Source: Colius striatus
Lineage: Eukaryota > Chordata > Aves > Coliiformes > Coliidae
DNA length: 64,000 nucleotides
Direction of reading: 5' to 3'
NCBI RefSeq assembly: GCF_028858725.1
Contig: NC_084768.1
Coordinates: 4,633,853-4,697,852, forward strand
Shown here: in pieces, positions 26,461 through 40,226 of the stretch
How the letters are laid out: each line of letters opens with the position of its first letter
Position numbering within the stretch: the stretch's first letter is position 1
Made by a program: the position numbers and the translations under genes
The notes under the pieces: model-generated
Seen by the model: the letters and a program-made list of their open reading frames with translations, nothing else
Told to the model about the DNA's origin: nothing
The model's database searches: none

Positions 26461-26519
26461 TGTGTGGCTCAATGGCTTTTACAGCGCAGGTGCTACATGG
26501 TTAAGAGCCATGAGACCCC
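26461..26519 (+). repeat. tRNA-like relic (tRNA-Ile-type), pseudogene or SINE head
   Basis: The sequence holds an A-box-like TGGCTCAATGG, then ACAGCGCAGGTGCTA and a decayed B-box region ending GAGACCCC. The blocks follow the order of a tRNA-Ile gene, whose anticodon arm reads GGTGCTAATAAC. The T-arm is damaged, so it is not a working tRNA. tRNA-Ile-derived SINEs exist in birds, so it may be the head of an old SINE copy; no tail was identified. Confidence 0.35.
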
Positions 26520-27629
26520 AAAGAAGAACAGTTGCTTAATATGGGGTATCATAATTGTGGTATAAGAGGGTTCCCAGTCCAAGAACACATAGACTCAATG
26601 TTTCGTGCTGACATGGAGCAGACAAGTGAACTCATGACTGGGACACCCTGACACATGAGTACACCAGCCACAGGCAGTTGGAATAAATAAAGAATCCCAT
26701 CTGATTGGTACATTTAAGACAGAAAGCCATACTGCAGGAAAAAAACAGGATCAGCCAGCTTGTTATGTGATCACCTATCTCCAGTTAATCTACCACCTTC
26801 AATAGCTTCCAAAACTGAAACATCAAGGAGAAAAAGCCCTTTTGTGAGATTCGCTGTTGATCGGGTGCTTGCAGCAGAAGCTGTCTGGACTTGAAAGCTA
26901 ATCCAGAGGCTGCTCTCACACAGCACCTGCTCCCTGTGCCGCTTCTGTCCTCAGAAGGAGACAGATTATTGAGAGCAGAAGAAAAGTAGCATCCATCTCA
27001 GCCATGAGCACGAGGTTGGGAGGGTACAAAAGCCCAAAGGTGGATCTGCCTGCAAGATGTGCCTGGGGCCAGAGCAAACAAGCACCAGTCACTGAGGCAG
27101 GTTTGGGCTCCCCAAACACGTAGGAAACCTAGTTTTCACCTGAGCATTGCAAACATCCAAAACACCTGCACAATCCTGACAAGTGACTCCAAGCAGTCAG
27201 TAAACAGAGTCCCCCAGGGAGAAGCAGGCAGGGAGGCAGCAGCACCTCATATCCCCAGGCCACAACAGCCAATTAATAGCACTAGAGTAGCAATTAAGTC
27301 AAGTGCCTAGCTAATGAGAATACTGGAAGGCAAATGCTGACTTTGGATTTGTGATTTGAGCCATATATGTGTTTAATTACCAGATGCTAACTACCATTTA
27401 ACCACCAGGCTATGCTAGAGATGCCTTGAAGTGTTTCTTTAATTTACTAGGGTTGATGCAGCCACAGTGCAGATACTAAGGAAAGTTATCAGGACTAAAC
27501 TTTGTCCAAAATCACAGAAAAATTTGCTTCATGATTGTTCCAGGCTTTGGAAATATAAGGTACTCGGATGTTTTTCTCCAACAGTTGAACTCATTTTAGC
27601 TTATGAAACTAAATTTTAATAAATAGGAT

Positions 27630-27677
27630 AATAGAATCATAGAATGGTAGGGGTTGGAAGGGACCTTTAGAGATCAT
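27630..27677 (-). mobile_element. 48-bp CR1 3' tip
   Basis: On the minus strand this is ATGATCTCTAAAGGTCCCTT, then CCAACCCCTACC and ATTCTATGATTCTAT, the extreme 3' end of CR1 with its octamer tail. It matches the end of the copy at 22651..22920 almost base for base, then stops abruptly at a T-run. This is an extremely 5'-truncated insertion. Confidence 0.85.
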
Positions 27678-30600
27678 TTTTTCCATGATGGGTGCTAGTG
27701 GATTCAATTCTACAGTTCAAGGTTTCACAGGATTTTTAAGTAACCAGTAGAAATTCCTGGAGTTTTTAATTGGAAAGTGCTGTTTGCACATCTGGTGACA
27801 TATGCTAGGAATACCTTTCAATATCTGTTGTTTGTGTAAAATAGAAGTCTCAAGTTACTGTTTGTTTTCTGTTGGCAGCACAAGGACCTTCATTCAGTAG
27901 AAGCAAAAATTAAAAAAGAAGCACAAACTGATATGGGGAAGATTAGAGTGAAAATGACATTATTAAAAACCCAATTGAAAAGGAACTTGTAAACACAAGA
28001 TTCTGGAAAAAAAAACAAACCCAAAAAAGAACAGCCCATCTGCTTTTGCATATAGCTGTGTTTGCTGCACAGGGGATATCACAGACTCACATTACTCCCC
28101 ATCACATCATCTTTAAAGCCATCCTACAGCAGTTCTGAGTATGTGGCGTGTCCACAGTACATCTTTCACGCATGATCACCTTGGAATCATTCAGAGTTTG
28201 GGTTAGAATGGGATAAAGTCCTCACAATTAGCTTGAGTCTATATCTCATCATTGTAAAAGGGTACTGAGAACTTGGTTCTATCCTTAAACCTTAAACTTC
28301 CCATATCGGGAAGGCTTGTGCCACTTCCCAGTGGAACTCTTAGCCTGGAGAGAAAACAAGATACGATCTCCAGCTAAGAAGGGATAAGTGATTGTTATCC
28401 ACAATTAAGAAGTTAAAAACAGGGATGTAGCAAAACAATGGATTTTAAAAGCCTCCCATCCTCCTCACATATTATCCTCCCCAAACAACTGAGATCTGGG
28501 GTTTTTTTCTGAAATGTGGAGTCTTAACCCATACTAGTGAGTTTTTTATAGTGAAACAAAGAGATAGCTTGGATGTATGAAAAAGCAACCAACATTTGAA
28601 GGTTTTTTTCCAGGAGAGAACTCCAGAAAGGTGGATGGAGAAAGTCCTCTCTGAAGCCACAGTTACCTGGGAGACATCAGGAGAACACAAAGTATCTGGA
28701 CATGATCTGACTACAGGCATACTCACGATGAAGAAGAGTTATTGCTTGCAGTTTTTTCCTAAGTAGCCAAGAGGAAAAGCCACCTTCCCTCACTTTATCT
28801 CCTTTATTTGAAAACTGAAATCTTAGGTAGGCAGAATTGTAGCATACAAAGAAAACACTCATCTGAATCCTTTAAGATTTCTGTATCGTGTTACCTTGGG
28901 TCAGCTTAAGGTCTGTAATACAATATTGGGTTTTATTGTACACGTACCCATTAGTACATCAGTTGAGTGTTAAAGCTTGTATGCATTGTGTAGTGATATT
29001 TTTTCTAATAAGCACATTCCTGGTGTGAGATGGCATGCATCTAATCCACAGCAAAGCTGACAATGGGCTCCAGCCAGCTCAGCTCTGTTTCAAGGAAAGA
29101 GGATAATAACTACATTTGACATTTATAAGAATTTAATTTCCTGGTGCTTTAAAAATGGAGCTCATTACGCCCCAGACTGGTGCTTTCTGCCAATTACTGT
29201 AACCAATGTGCAGAGATATCTCTTCTCTATATTAGTATTTGATGCACTCTAAATGGAGGCAGCTTCCTAAATTATTTATTGGTCTTCTGTGCACTAACCA
29301 TGTTATGGGATTTCTGTTATTGACTGTAAGAAGAAAATCCTCTTTTCAAAAGACAGTGGAAATAGGGAAATGATTTTACAAGCCACAGGCTCACCCTTGC
29401 CAACTGCAGGGCAACTTTTCCCCCCAGAGTGCCAAGGCTGGGCAGCAGGGCCACAGGAAAGGCACCACCAAGGCTCCCAAATGCCCCATGGCCAGGGGAA
29501 CAGCTGGGGCTCAGCACAAGTTGTGAATGGTAACAAATCAGGCATCCCCTAATGACCCCAATTACCCATCTGCCTTCTCCTTGGAGCTCTCACTGAAAGA
29601 CAGAAGATGTCTGCAGACCTGTTTCAAGTGAAAGGATGCAGAAAGAGCAGAAGGCCATCCGACGAGCCAGAGATTAAATGAGGTTTCTAAACCAGCAAAA
29701 CTCAGCATTAAGTGCTAACAGTTTGGTTCTCCAGAGACTGACTGCAGCCCTAACAAAAAAGGACTCTCAGCCCAAAACACACTGCCACAGTCTCTTCTGA
29801 AATTTTACATCCACCACCAGTTTCTCTGGCATGGTAAATCCCAATTATTGGGTTTCACTCCCTTCTTCATTGTGCTTTAATCAGTCATTCATAGCTGTAC
29901 AAAGCAAATGTCAGACTTAATATATGCAGAAGTTAGACCGTGATATCTCTGAGGTAACTATTTCTGGAGCCATTAGCTCTGAGTTCACAAAGTACCACTG
30001 TCAATATATAATGCATTTTTCAGCAAGGCTCCGAGTGAAGGCTATAAATAGAGATGGATAAAGCCAGGGCCAGGAAAGGGTAACTTCAGTTTTGCAAAAC
30101 CAGATACCAGTGCTGGTCACGATCCAGGTTCTTGCCTGTCTCAGTCTGCTCTGTTTGGAGATGAGGAAAGCCTGTCTCCTCTTGACAATATGCATTGCCC
30201 TTCTGGGCTTGCAGAGGCTTCAAAGAAAATAAAACAGCACTGTAATAGTTGTCAGGGTTTTGAGAAGAAAAACTCACTCTTTGTTGTTCTCTTTCTTTAA
30301 GCAGGTGAGAAATAGACCCTTGTGTATATCAGTCTCAGAAATTTGTGGGATGTGGGCTATGGCAAAGTTTCTGACTCCTGCTTCCAGTGTTGACACCACA
30401 AAGGGCTCTGGCTCTTGACAGGTCAGCGGGACAGCAGTGGAAGAATAAGACAGTTCTGCACTGCTATCTGATGCAGATTCACACTGTAAGAGTGTGTTAA
30501 GTGCAAGACAAGTAAGGTCATCTCTGTCCCACAAACAGATGCCAGCACAGCCTGGTAAAGCCGCCCTGTACCTGCCATTCCTGCCCTCACCAGCTGACAG

Positions 30601-31281
30601 ACCATGGTTTGCTTCAGCAATCGATCCCCATTTCCACTCTCCCAGAGCCTTTATATATAACCCCACTGCCTCTTTCAGAATGATAGTGGCAGCCTGGTCC
30701 CAAAGCAAATCACAGCTGCTCAGCAGCATGCTCTGGATGGTGTGGGTGGCACTCAGACAAACTGCATACAGACTGCTCAGTTGAGTGTGATCTGAACATG
30801 ACTTCATCAAACTAGGTTGTGCATCATGATGTGGAAAACAGTGTGTTACATCAGAACACTCATAAAACCCTTCTTGGAAGTTTCAGTCAATGCTACTCTG
30901 CTGTTCCTGGTCAACACGGAGCTCCAGGGCCAGGTCCTTAACCAAATGGTGGGGTAGTTGCACCTCAGCATCAGACTTGTAGTGCCTTAGTGGCTGTGTC
31001 AGAATATTCACCAGCATATGGCAGATGCGGCTCTCCTTCTACCTGTGATGGATGCACTTGACTCATCTTAACCAAACTTGCAGTGGTTTGGTACAAGCTC
31101 CAAAGGAGGTAAAGGCCTCAGCTATAGCTGGGCCAAGAACTTCTCAAGGAAATCCACAAAGGAGCAGAGCGACCCAGTGAGCACTGACATATGTATATGA
31201 GCTTGGAACACTGATCATACAATGAATGCATGAATAACAGGTGTTTTTTCCAAGACTCATTTATCAAGGATCAAAGAAAGT

Positions 31282-32178
31282 TGTGGGTGCAAGGTATTCC
31301 ATGCATAACTCTCCCATTGTATGCAATTTGACTACAAGCCAACCACTTTACCCTATAAATACGATAGTCAAAGTTGAGCTCTCCCTGCTAGGCTGTGTGG
31401 CTGCATGACAGTGATTGCCTGTTGAGCTGGTATGCCTCTCTCCTTGAAGCAATGAGATCTTTTACCAACAACAGATTGTGGGATGAGTCCAATTTGAGTT
31501 CTCCCTGGATGGCACACCAAGTGATTCTCTCGAACATGGACACCTCTTCAGGTTTGAGATTCCTTACCAGAGACTAAGAGAATCTTCCTTACCAATGGTG
31601 GAGAGACCTCTTAGTCACACCTTGGTAAGTGACTGATAGCATGCTGAATTAATACCAATTAATAGCCAATTCTATTAAGACAAACTATTGACCAAGTCTG
31701 AGATGACGATTGGACCTAGCTGCACCTAAGCTCCATTTGGAGTTTAGAAAGCAAGCAGGTCTACTCTGAGCCTCATGACTCAACATTGTAAGGAGGATTT
31801 TCCTTACCATTTTATTAATTCCATTAGACAGAAACCGTTGGCCAAGTCTGAGACTAAGTCTGGATCCAGCTGCACCTAGACTGCTCTCTGAGGAGGAGTT
31901 TAGACAGCAAAGGGTTCTACTGTGAACCTTGTGCCTCAATGGGAGGGTCTCCCCTTACTCTTTGGTCTCTGTGTAAATCATTTTAGACAGATATTAACTT
32001 GATTTGTCTTTTCAATCTTTGTTTCTTCCACATAGTAAGTAACAGGGTGAACCTTGCCACAGGGTCAATCTTGCCATCAAACTCTGTTAAGTTGCACTTT
32101 TACACATTCATATTAAAACCACTTTTGCAAATACCTTTGGTGTTTTCTCTATGTGGTCTAAATTACTGGTTCACAATA
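31282..32178 (+). mobile_element. Probable solo LTR of an ERVL-like element
   Basis: A TATA box (TATAAAT, 31354..31360) is followed by a long transcribed region, an ATTAAA poly(A) signal (32112..32117) and a terminal CTTTGGTGTTTTCTCTATGT. This last block resembles the end of avian ERVL LTRs. The middle contains two to three imperfect copies of a unit of about 150 bases. No primer-binding site or coding remnant adjoins, so it looks like a solo LTR. The start at TGTGGGTGCAAGG and the end near TGGTTCACA are my best guesses; no clear target duplication was found. Confidence 0.55.
31669..31990 (+). repeat. Imperfect tandem repeats inside the LTR
   Basis: Units begin near 31669, 31819 and 31976 (the third only partial). 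Shared blocks include AATTC-ATTA-GACA, CCAAGTCTGAGA, GGA-C-AGCTGCACCTA, GAGTTTAGA-AGCAA, TCTACTGTGAACCT and CTTAC. Periods are about 150 and 157 bases. A minus-strand open frame shows the same repeat as SLGAA-SR--LRLGQ twice, but this follows from the DNA repeat and is not evidence of a protein. Confidence 0.75.
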
Positions 32179-35100
32179 CCACCCAGATCAGTACAGCTTG
32201 TCCTCAATCATTTTTCATCAAATGAGGACACAGGAAGGCCAAAAAGGAACACTGAGGCACTCCTAAGCCATGTCCTCGAGTAGAAAATAAATTGTTTGTT
32301 GTTCCCAATACCCAGATCTCACACCAAAGCTCTCAGCTTGCAGCTGAGGTAGCTTCAAAGTGCAGCTTTTGCCAGAGTCTGGAAAAGTTTATGAACCATG
32401 GATTCAGAAAGGCCACAGAGATAATTACCTCATTTTGCCCACACACTGCTAATTATGGATCCAAACCCACACTGTCCTACTGAAGTAGTCGCAAACTATG
32501 AGGAAAGGGAAACAAGGACAGAGCTGGACCAGCAGCAGCACAGAGAGGGACTGTCACACGAAGGAGAAACAGCAAGAGACAGGTGGACCTGCAGGTTTTC
32601 TTGTCCCAGAAAAGCTTCTCACTGCACAGGAGGGGGGCTCCAGCCTAGCAGGTCTCAGGAGGTCAAGCAGCAACCTCCTCACCCAGATAAATGCAGTTAA
32701 AAATACAATTAATCAAGATGTCCTTGGAGCATGTTGTGTTTTAAAAGCCAAGCAGAACCGAAGCTCATGAAAACAACTCTAGGTGACTCATCAGAAGTAA
32801 ACCATGCCTGGGTCTCCCCTTCCACTCCTCCACCACTTAGCCTTTAAACTGCAAGTATATTGCCCACAAAACAAGGGCCAGCAACCTGCTCACTTGCTAC
32901 AAAAAGCTGGGCTGAAATGTCAACCCTCAGCAAGCGAAAATAATTTCAATCAGCTATGACAAATCCACCGCAGAGAAAGAAAAGGCCATTTAAAAAGATG
33001 GAGATTTAAAGTCACTAGAGGAAAAGGCTAAGATCCACTGAGCATAAAATCAGGTTAGTGGAAAAGTTTAAGCAGCATGAATGCATTGTCACAGAAAAAC
33101 AATGAAGATCTTGCCGGATAAAGACGATGACATGAAATTTAAGTCGCACTCAGGCATGCTGAGAAAGTAACGTTCTAAATACTTTTTGCTTACAATTACA
33201 AAATGATCAATTGTTAAGTGTTGGACAGAGAAATATATTCCATTCTGCCTGGACATGCACAGTGGGCCAAGAATGCACCTGGATAAGCCAAGCATTCATT
33301 ATCTCCCAGACACTCAATATCCCATAATACCCCCAGTGGCTGCCAGCTCCTTGTCCACCCTTGACCACAAGCCATGTGCCGCATTTCACAGCTGAAAGGT
33401 ATTTAAAATTCATGAAGCCTGTTGAAAGCTCGACTGTCACATTCTGCTCATTCCACAGGGTATGGGAAAACCGAGCAGAAGGTACATTTCAACCGAGGCT
33501 ATTATGGCTCTTGAATAACCAATATTCCATTAAATTGCTAATAAACCCACTTGAAGATAAGTTGATCACAATCAAACCATACAGTAGCATTCCTTTCCTT
33601 TAACACCAAGTTGTCAGGTTTCACTCTGTACTGTACTACTGTTTCTGTGCTGTTTGTTCCTGCCTTGACACGGAGCATTCAAGACACTCACTTTGTGCCC
33701 AGTAATCTAAATGCTCTATTCTAAAGAGGTTGAAAGATCTTTGGCAAGGATAATACTCTGCTTATTTTAAGGTAGGGAATTATTTTCAAAGGAAAATCTG
33801 TGCTAAAGTACTGAAAAATAATTATACCTCAACTGGGATGTTTGAGGATTTGTAACCCCTTGAACGGGGTGCTTATAATTTGAACGGAGTGGTAAATGGT
33901 ACAAGCATCTCCTGGCTTCCCTAGCACTCAGACAAGCTTGCTCTGGTCTGAATTTTCATTTGCATTTGCAGTTCTGCAACTCATTTCATCCTCTCTCCAT
34001 CAAATCTTAGTTTTATCAACCGATATTAAAAAATGATGAGAAAAACAAGAGTGTTTGTTTTTCTTTAAAACAGATTTTGTTAGATTCCTTACAGTTAATT
34101 GTCAAGCTGCTGGCAGACCTGCTGTCGCCTTCTGATCTTGCTGTGTGCACATGTCATTGTGCCAAGAGGAATTCCAAATTCTGTAATTTCTAACGTTGAA
34201 ACACATGTCAGTCTCCTTCTCGGAAAGGAATTTAGAAGCTTTAATTTTTTATTTGAACTAACCTGATACAGCCAAGAAGCAGCCCCCATCCAGCTCCTTC
34301 CCATCAGAGAACCATCATCACCACCCAGCTCTGAACTCTTCCCCTCTACCTCTCCAAGCCACGTGGGAACCAACCTGCAGATTTCAGCTGCACTAACAGC
34401 TGAAGATCATCATCTGGAAGATTGGTTTCACCTAGCCTGTCTGGTAGGGAGCCATGAACAAGACCCAGGTGGTCATCACCAGGTCCCCATGACCACATAC
34501 TGAGGACGAACAACGAGGAGATGCAACAGCTCCAGCGGGCACCTGCCTAGAGTGTGCTGGAGCCAGCCCAGTTCGAGGAGCAATGATCACTGTCACAGGC
34601 AGCAAAGAGAGCATTTTTCTTCACATTCAACTCACTCAGTAACTGGCCTTCACTGAGGAGCACCCGGTTGCTCCCATGTTATTTTATAACAAGGGCCCCA
34701 TGGGCAGAGGTTATACTAACCCAGCATTTTTTCTCCTCTAATAATAGGTTTCATTCATGCTTTCAGAGAAGTTGACTTGTCTGTCTTATTTTAGCTATGC
34801 TAACACATCCTGCAAGACTGCCCAGAAGTGTCTAGACATAGATAACAACAACAGTGGCAGAAAATGTAAATTCTGACCATTTTCCATTTCCCAGATAGTT
34901 GCAGGTAAGGTTTCCACTGCCAGCTAAGAAAAGTATCACTCCAGTCGGATTACAGAAGTTTGCTGATACACATGAAATTGGATAAAATCCTTGAAGACAC
35001 ACCAAAATTTTAAGTGGTAAAAAAAGCATTTCAATATAAATAATCAAGCCAGGAGTCACCTATTGAAAAAGCTGGCCATCACAGAGTTAAGATTGGACAT

Positions 35101-38100
35101 TTCAAGCTGAAAATAACCTTGAGGAGTCTAACATCCCAGTGAAAAGTTTTAATAAATTCTTATGCTTTAAAGAAAAATATGCAGTAAGCATGTGCAATTA
35201 CCCATCTCTGGCTACTGTTGAACTCAAAGACAAAAGACAAGACAAAAGGGGTACACTTACGAACTCTGACCTACAAAGCCCTGATCTGTGCAACAAATAT
35301 GAAGTATAAGCCAAAGAAACTTCTTTTACACTTCTTTCTACACTTAATTACCTTCAAGTGTACCTGAACTTCAGTGCAGTGACATTTACATAACACCCCT
35401 AAACAATTTCTGCAATACAGGTACAAGGATAGAGAATTTAAGACATTTTGTGAAGATGCAGCATAGCAATATGCATCCTCTTCATATTCAATAACAGATA
35501 TGATGAAGTTTAAAACCAAAACCTAGATTAGAACACTACTTTTTAAAAAACCAACCAAATAGAAATTGCTTAGGTGCTCATTCTAAGTTCAAGTCATAGT
35601 AATTTCAAATCTGAGGGGACACTGTTGCTCTGATCATCTGCAAGCACTACGGACACGACTGTACACAGATTTGCCAGGAGAGCTTTCTCAGTTGAAGGTA
35701 GGCATCAGGAGAGTCAAACCTGAACACAAGACCTGAGCTGTAGGCAGGTGGCAGAGGATGAAACCCTGGCCTCACTGAAGCCAGGATGCCCTCACCCAAG
35801 ATGTCCCTTTACATTTTATACAACAAATGCAGAAATGCAAATACCAGCATGCTTGTAAGGGAAGCACTTTAACAGCACTAACAGGTGTAATATGGTTAAT
35901 TGTTTTGCTCCCTTCCCTGCCAAACAGGCTACTACACACTTTCACACATCTCAAGACTACATATGGGAAAAAAATGAAGAAAAGCAAACTAACAGCTATG
36001 TAAAAAGTAACTGTTCCAAGAGCCTACTTAATTAAAGCTCTTGGAGTCAAAAGACATTGAGGCTCCTAACTCAACTATCCTCCTTTGGTGAGATATACTC
36101 TTGCAAACCAAGTCCGCTGTCCTTTACTAACTTACCAACACCACTCATCAGGCACAGCACTGGAGATGCAGCTTCTTCAGTACCTTACTGTTTGGCAAAC
36201 AGTTACTTTGGGAAGGGAAATACCTCTCTGCAGCCTTTTAAATGTACCTGAGAAATGAGAGGTTCACTTAAGATATTATTCAATAAAGAGCTACTCTGAA
36301 GGAGGAATTAAATTCATGAAGAACTCTTCCCAGCTACACTGCACTGGGCTAATTGAATTTGATGACCTACATTTCCTAATTACACCTCCTGTATCTAAGG
36401 CAGCACATGCCCATGTGTCACCACATCCAAGCCAGCATCCCTTGCAGAGCAGCAGCAATGCTTCCCAGGAGAAACATACTGAAGGCTCCAAGCTCTGCCC
36501 TCCTGCCCACTGCCAGCTCAAGGCACCGCCATGAGGCACAGTGATGCCACAATCCTCCCAACAGGTCCCATGTTTGGAGGGATACGTGGCTCACAGCAGC
36601 CTGGACCAAAGCCACCGCTGCCCAGAGCAAACAGCAGCAGCACAACTGGCGGACACAAGGCAACAGCAGCCCATTCCCAGACTCATGTGGGAATAGGGAG
36701 CATGTCTGCTGCAACAGCAGCCAAGAGTGGATGATACAGCAGACTCCAGCATCACTTTATAGTCAGTCTAATGGCTTTTCCTTTCTCGGCACAGTACTAC
36801 GTAACCTTGCCACCATACAGAAATAAAGAGAAATACTGAAATTTATAAAATTATAACAAAATGGAAACTATTACCTCATCAGATGTTATCAACATCCTCA
36901 GAGGTGTGGAAGTAACCTGACAGCTTATAACTGCAGTGCTACCAGACAGAGGCGATGCCAACACCCACAGGTACCTGGTGTGACTTGCTGCAATCAAAAG
37001 GTAAACTTGGGGCTGGAGCAGCAGTCAGTTGAGAGAAAGTTAAAAGAAAACCACTTCACACACTCTGGTCACTGAGAAGCTTTCTCCTTGGCAACTGCTT
37101 TTGTTTCAGCTGCTTGGAGCTCCTGCCCTGCTGCTGTGTAGGGTGGCTGAGGCTCCCTGAGAGCTACAGTCCCAGCCAGGCAAGACCCAGCCCTACCAAG
37201 AGGGCTCAGCTGTGGATGTGCCTTGTCATCCTTCCTGGCAGAAGGGAAGCGATGCCTGCACCATGTGACAACCAGAGGGGAAATTATCATAAGCATATCA
37301 TCTACAGACAACTGCCTTTGACTGCAGGAAAGTCCTTCGTGTACCTCCTGCAAGCATTCTGGAGAAGATAAAAATGCTCTAAAAGTTATGTACCCGCACA
37401 TAAGGCTCAAGAGTTCCTCATTCACTCCTCACGACTACATGGTTACACTTAGGAAGATAGTAGGTTTTTTAGCTTCTTCAGTAGGAAGAGTATTCTCCTG
37501 GCTGCTGAAGCTTCACACTGCACCTACTTACAGGTCTATAAGCCAAGCAATAAAGTGGAAACCTCGGAAAATAATGACAACTACATTCTTCATAGTGTTA
37601 GTGTTGCTTTCAAAACTTGTCTCTACCTATCTACTGCTGAATCCTTTTGAAGTTCTACAAGTGCTAAGTGCTCAGGGAGAAAAGTCTGTTTTCTTACCTG
37701 TTCTGGAAGGTGAAAGAAAGGTGAAAGAAAGTTTTAACTGTAGTTACACAACAGTGAACAGAAGCTGCAGAAATTCATATAGTCTGCAAGGTCATAGCAG
37801 AAGGAATAAGGTATTTTGGTCTATTCCACATTCTTCTTATGCTTCAGCAGAGTAACAGGTCAAAAAGAAGGCAAAGGTAGGAAGCAAGACTTTTCAGTAT
37901 TTACTTAGCTCTAAAAGAAGAAATACAGCTTCTCCTTCAGAGACCACTTGTTACAATGACCAGAAAGATGAGGCTTCTGAAAAACCTAACACATAGATGG
38001 CAGATGTTAAAGACAGGATAATTTGTTCCAAATACAGATACTCCATGCTCTTTCAGTTACAAATATAGTGGTGAAAATGAAAAGCATCAAACAAGTGACA

Positions 38101-40226
38101 GATTATACACAGAAGGAATGGAAGTAAAATAAACAAGTAAAAGCAGTTACCTAAAGAATACACAGAACTAATAACTTTCAAAAGCCTTATTTTCACAAAG
38201 CTGAAAAAGTTAACTCATTAAGCAGCTAATATCCGGAACACCCACTCTCACATGTGAGAAGGAACATTGTACTTGATAAAGCATCAAAGATGATGGTTAA
38301 TTGGTGTACTGGGGAAATTCAATCAGATATACAAGCCAAAACAATTGTAACATATATCAGAAATTAAGGGAAGATGTAAATGCAGAAGGACCTAGTGAAA
38401 ATCTCTGAATAGAAAAATCAAGATCCACAAGGACCTTTTTTATCTCCTTTGTTTCTCTACCTTAGGAACAAGAAGAATTGCAACAGTAGTGCTGATTCAT
38501 TATTATTTAGAAAGGGCAAAATTTTCAATACTCATGCCAAAGAGTAAAAGTCCAGAACTTCTGCTCTGCATGGGGAAAAGGCCAGTCAAATACTTGGATT
38601 GTATTAAAGAGAATAATTTTCATCCCAATCAAAACACAGGAGGTCATTAAACAGTAGTTATTAAAAAGCAGGTTTAAAATGGCAAGTCAGAATGATTTCT
38701 ACCTAAGGAGGAATTCTGCAGTGTCCAAAATCCTTCACAGTCCGATGGGAATGCCAGAAAACTTTGCAAAACAATTGATAGTGAAGTAAAAAGGAATTGA
38801 AGGATAAAGTAATTAACAGAAGATAAAGCCTATCTTGTCTAATTGGATACAACACTGGATGAAAGGATAACTCCAGTCAACAGCAGCAAAAGAACTGATT
38901 CACCAGGTTAAGATGTAAGTACATATTGCTTTGGTATGCAGAAGAACACCTTGACACATCTCAAGACCCAATGAGAATGGAAGTAATTCCAGAATAGGTG
39001 CCTCAAACAGAAATACATCAGTGCAAAGTCACTCAAGTTCCACACAAATAGTCTGAGGGCACACAATCATCACTGGTCAGTGACCAAAGGAGTGTTGAAC
39101 TGTGAGTGAACCAGGTGGCAGGCAAGGAGGATGGCACAAGAGGTACAAGTGACCAACCCACACTGCCATATGGCCACCGTGAAGAAGGCTGGGTGGCTTG
39201 CATGAGAACCTCAGATCATGGTCAGAGGATGGGCCATCTGTTTAGTTTTGTAAATTGAGTCACCACAGATGATCATCATCTGCACATGGCCTCTAACCAT
39301 GGCCAAACAGAGACTTTGGCATGGACAAGCCAGGGGACACTGTGTAGGGGCAGTGAGATCCACCATCCCAGTGCACGCTCTTGCCACAGCTGTTCTCCAG
39401 TACCACATCCATCACACAGAGAACACCCAACACCACAAAGCACTCAAAGAAGAGCCACCAGGAGAAAGGCATTTCAACCTAGGCAGCATTCCCAGGGCTC
39501 AATTTGTTTCACTGGTCAAAGACAGAAATATAAAGGCCTTCAATCACATCTGCAAAGATCTACACAGGGACTAGAAATTCAGTAACAAGCTTTGGCAAAA
39601 TGCAGCACCTAGGAGCTGAATCTAAAGTGGGAGCCATGGTCAATGCAGGGACAGTGTTTTCCTTTTTTAAAAGATAATGTATCAGTCAGATAATTTAGCA
39701 TGGATTGTATTAAACTCTTCCCCTCCTTTGCAATCTGAGAGGAGGGGACCCACGGCTCTACAGAGAGCAGCTCATCCCCAGTGTGAGCATAGGTCTGGAG
39801 GAAGATGATGGGTGAAAGGCTGAACCCAGAAGCCTACTGCTAAACCAGGCACCAGAAAATGCTGATGAGGAAACCACAGCTTTGTGACTCTTTCACCTTG
39901 CTCAGTGAAAGGGAAGACGACACAGAGCCTGGTGAGAAACAAAGGCACTTTTCACAGTGGCTAATGCCTGTGCAAATTATGTCATTTTAGGAAAAGATGA
40001 GCCTGAAAACCTTGACCAAAGAACTTTGCTTTCACCTTTCTTTTTAATTGCTGCCACACATCCCCAGGCAGGCAGGCATACACTCACAGAAACAGATGAC
40101 GTCCTCGGTTTACTACCGACAAATGGATCAATTTTCTCTTTATGGGTAGTAAAAGGCCTCCCTGGAAAAGCTTGTGGCTACTTATGACAGACAAGGCAGT
40201 TAAAGAGATCTTACAGTACCACTTAC

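Noticed and set aside
30274..30810. Minus-strand frame of 178 codons
   Set aside because: No family recognised and no exon boundary signals that join it to DDAH1; composition is typical of intronic sequence.
37388..37855. Plus-strand frame of 155 codons with a hydrophobic stretch resembling a membrane segment
   Set aside because: The hydrophobic part comes from a T-rich run; there is no homology I recognise and no promoter, so it is treated as chance.
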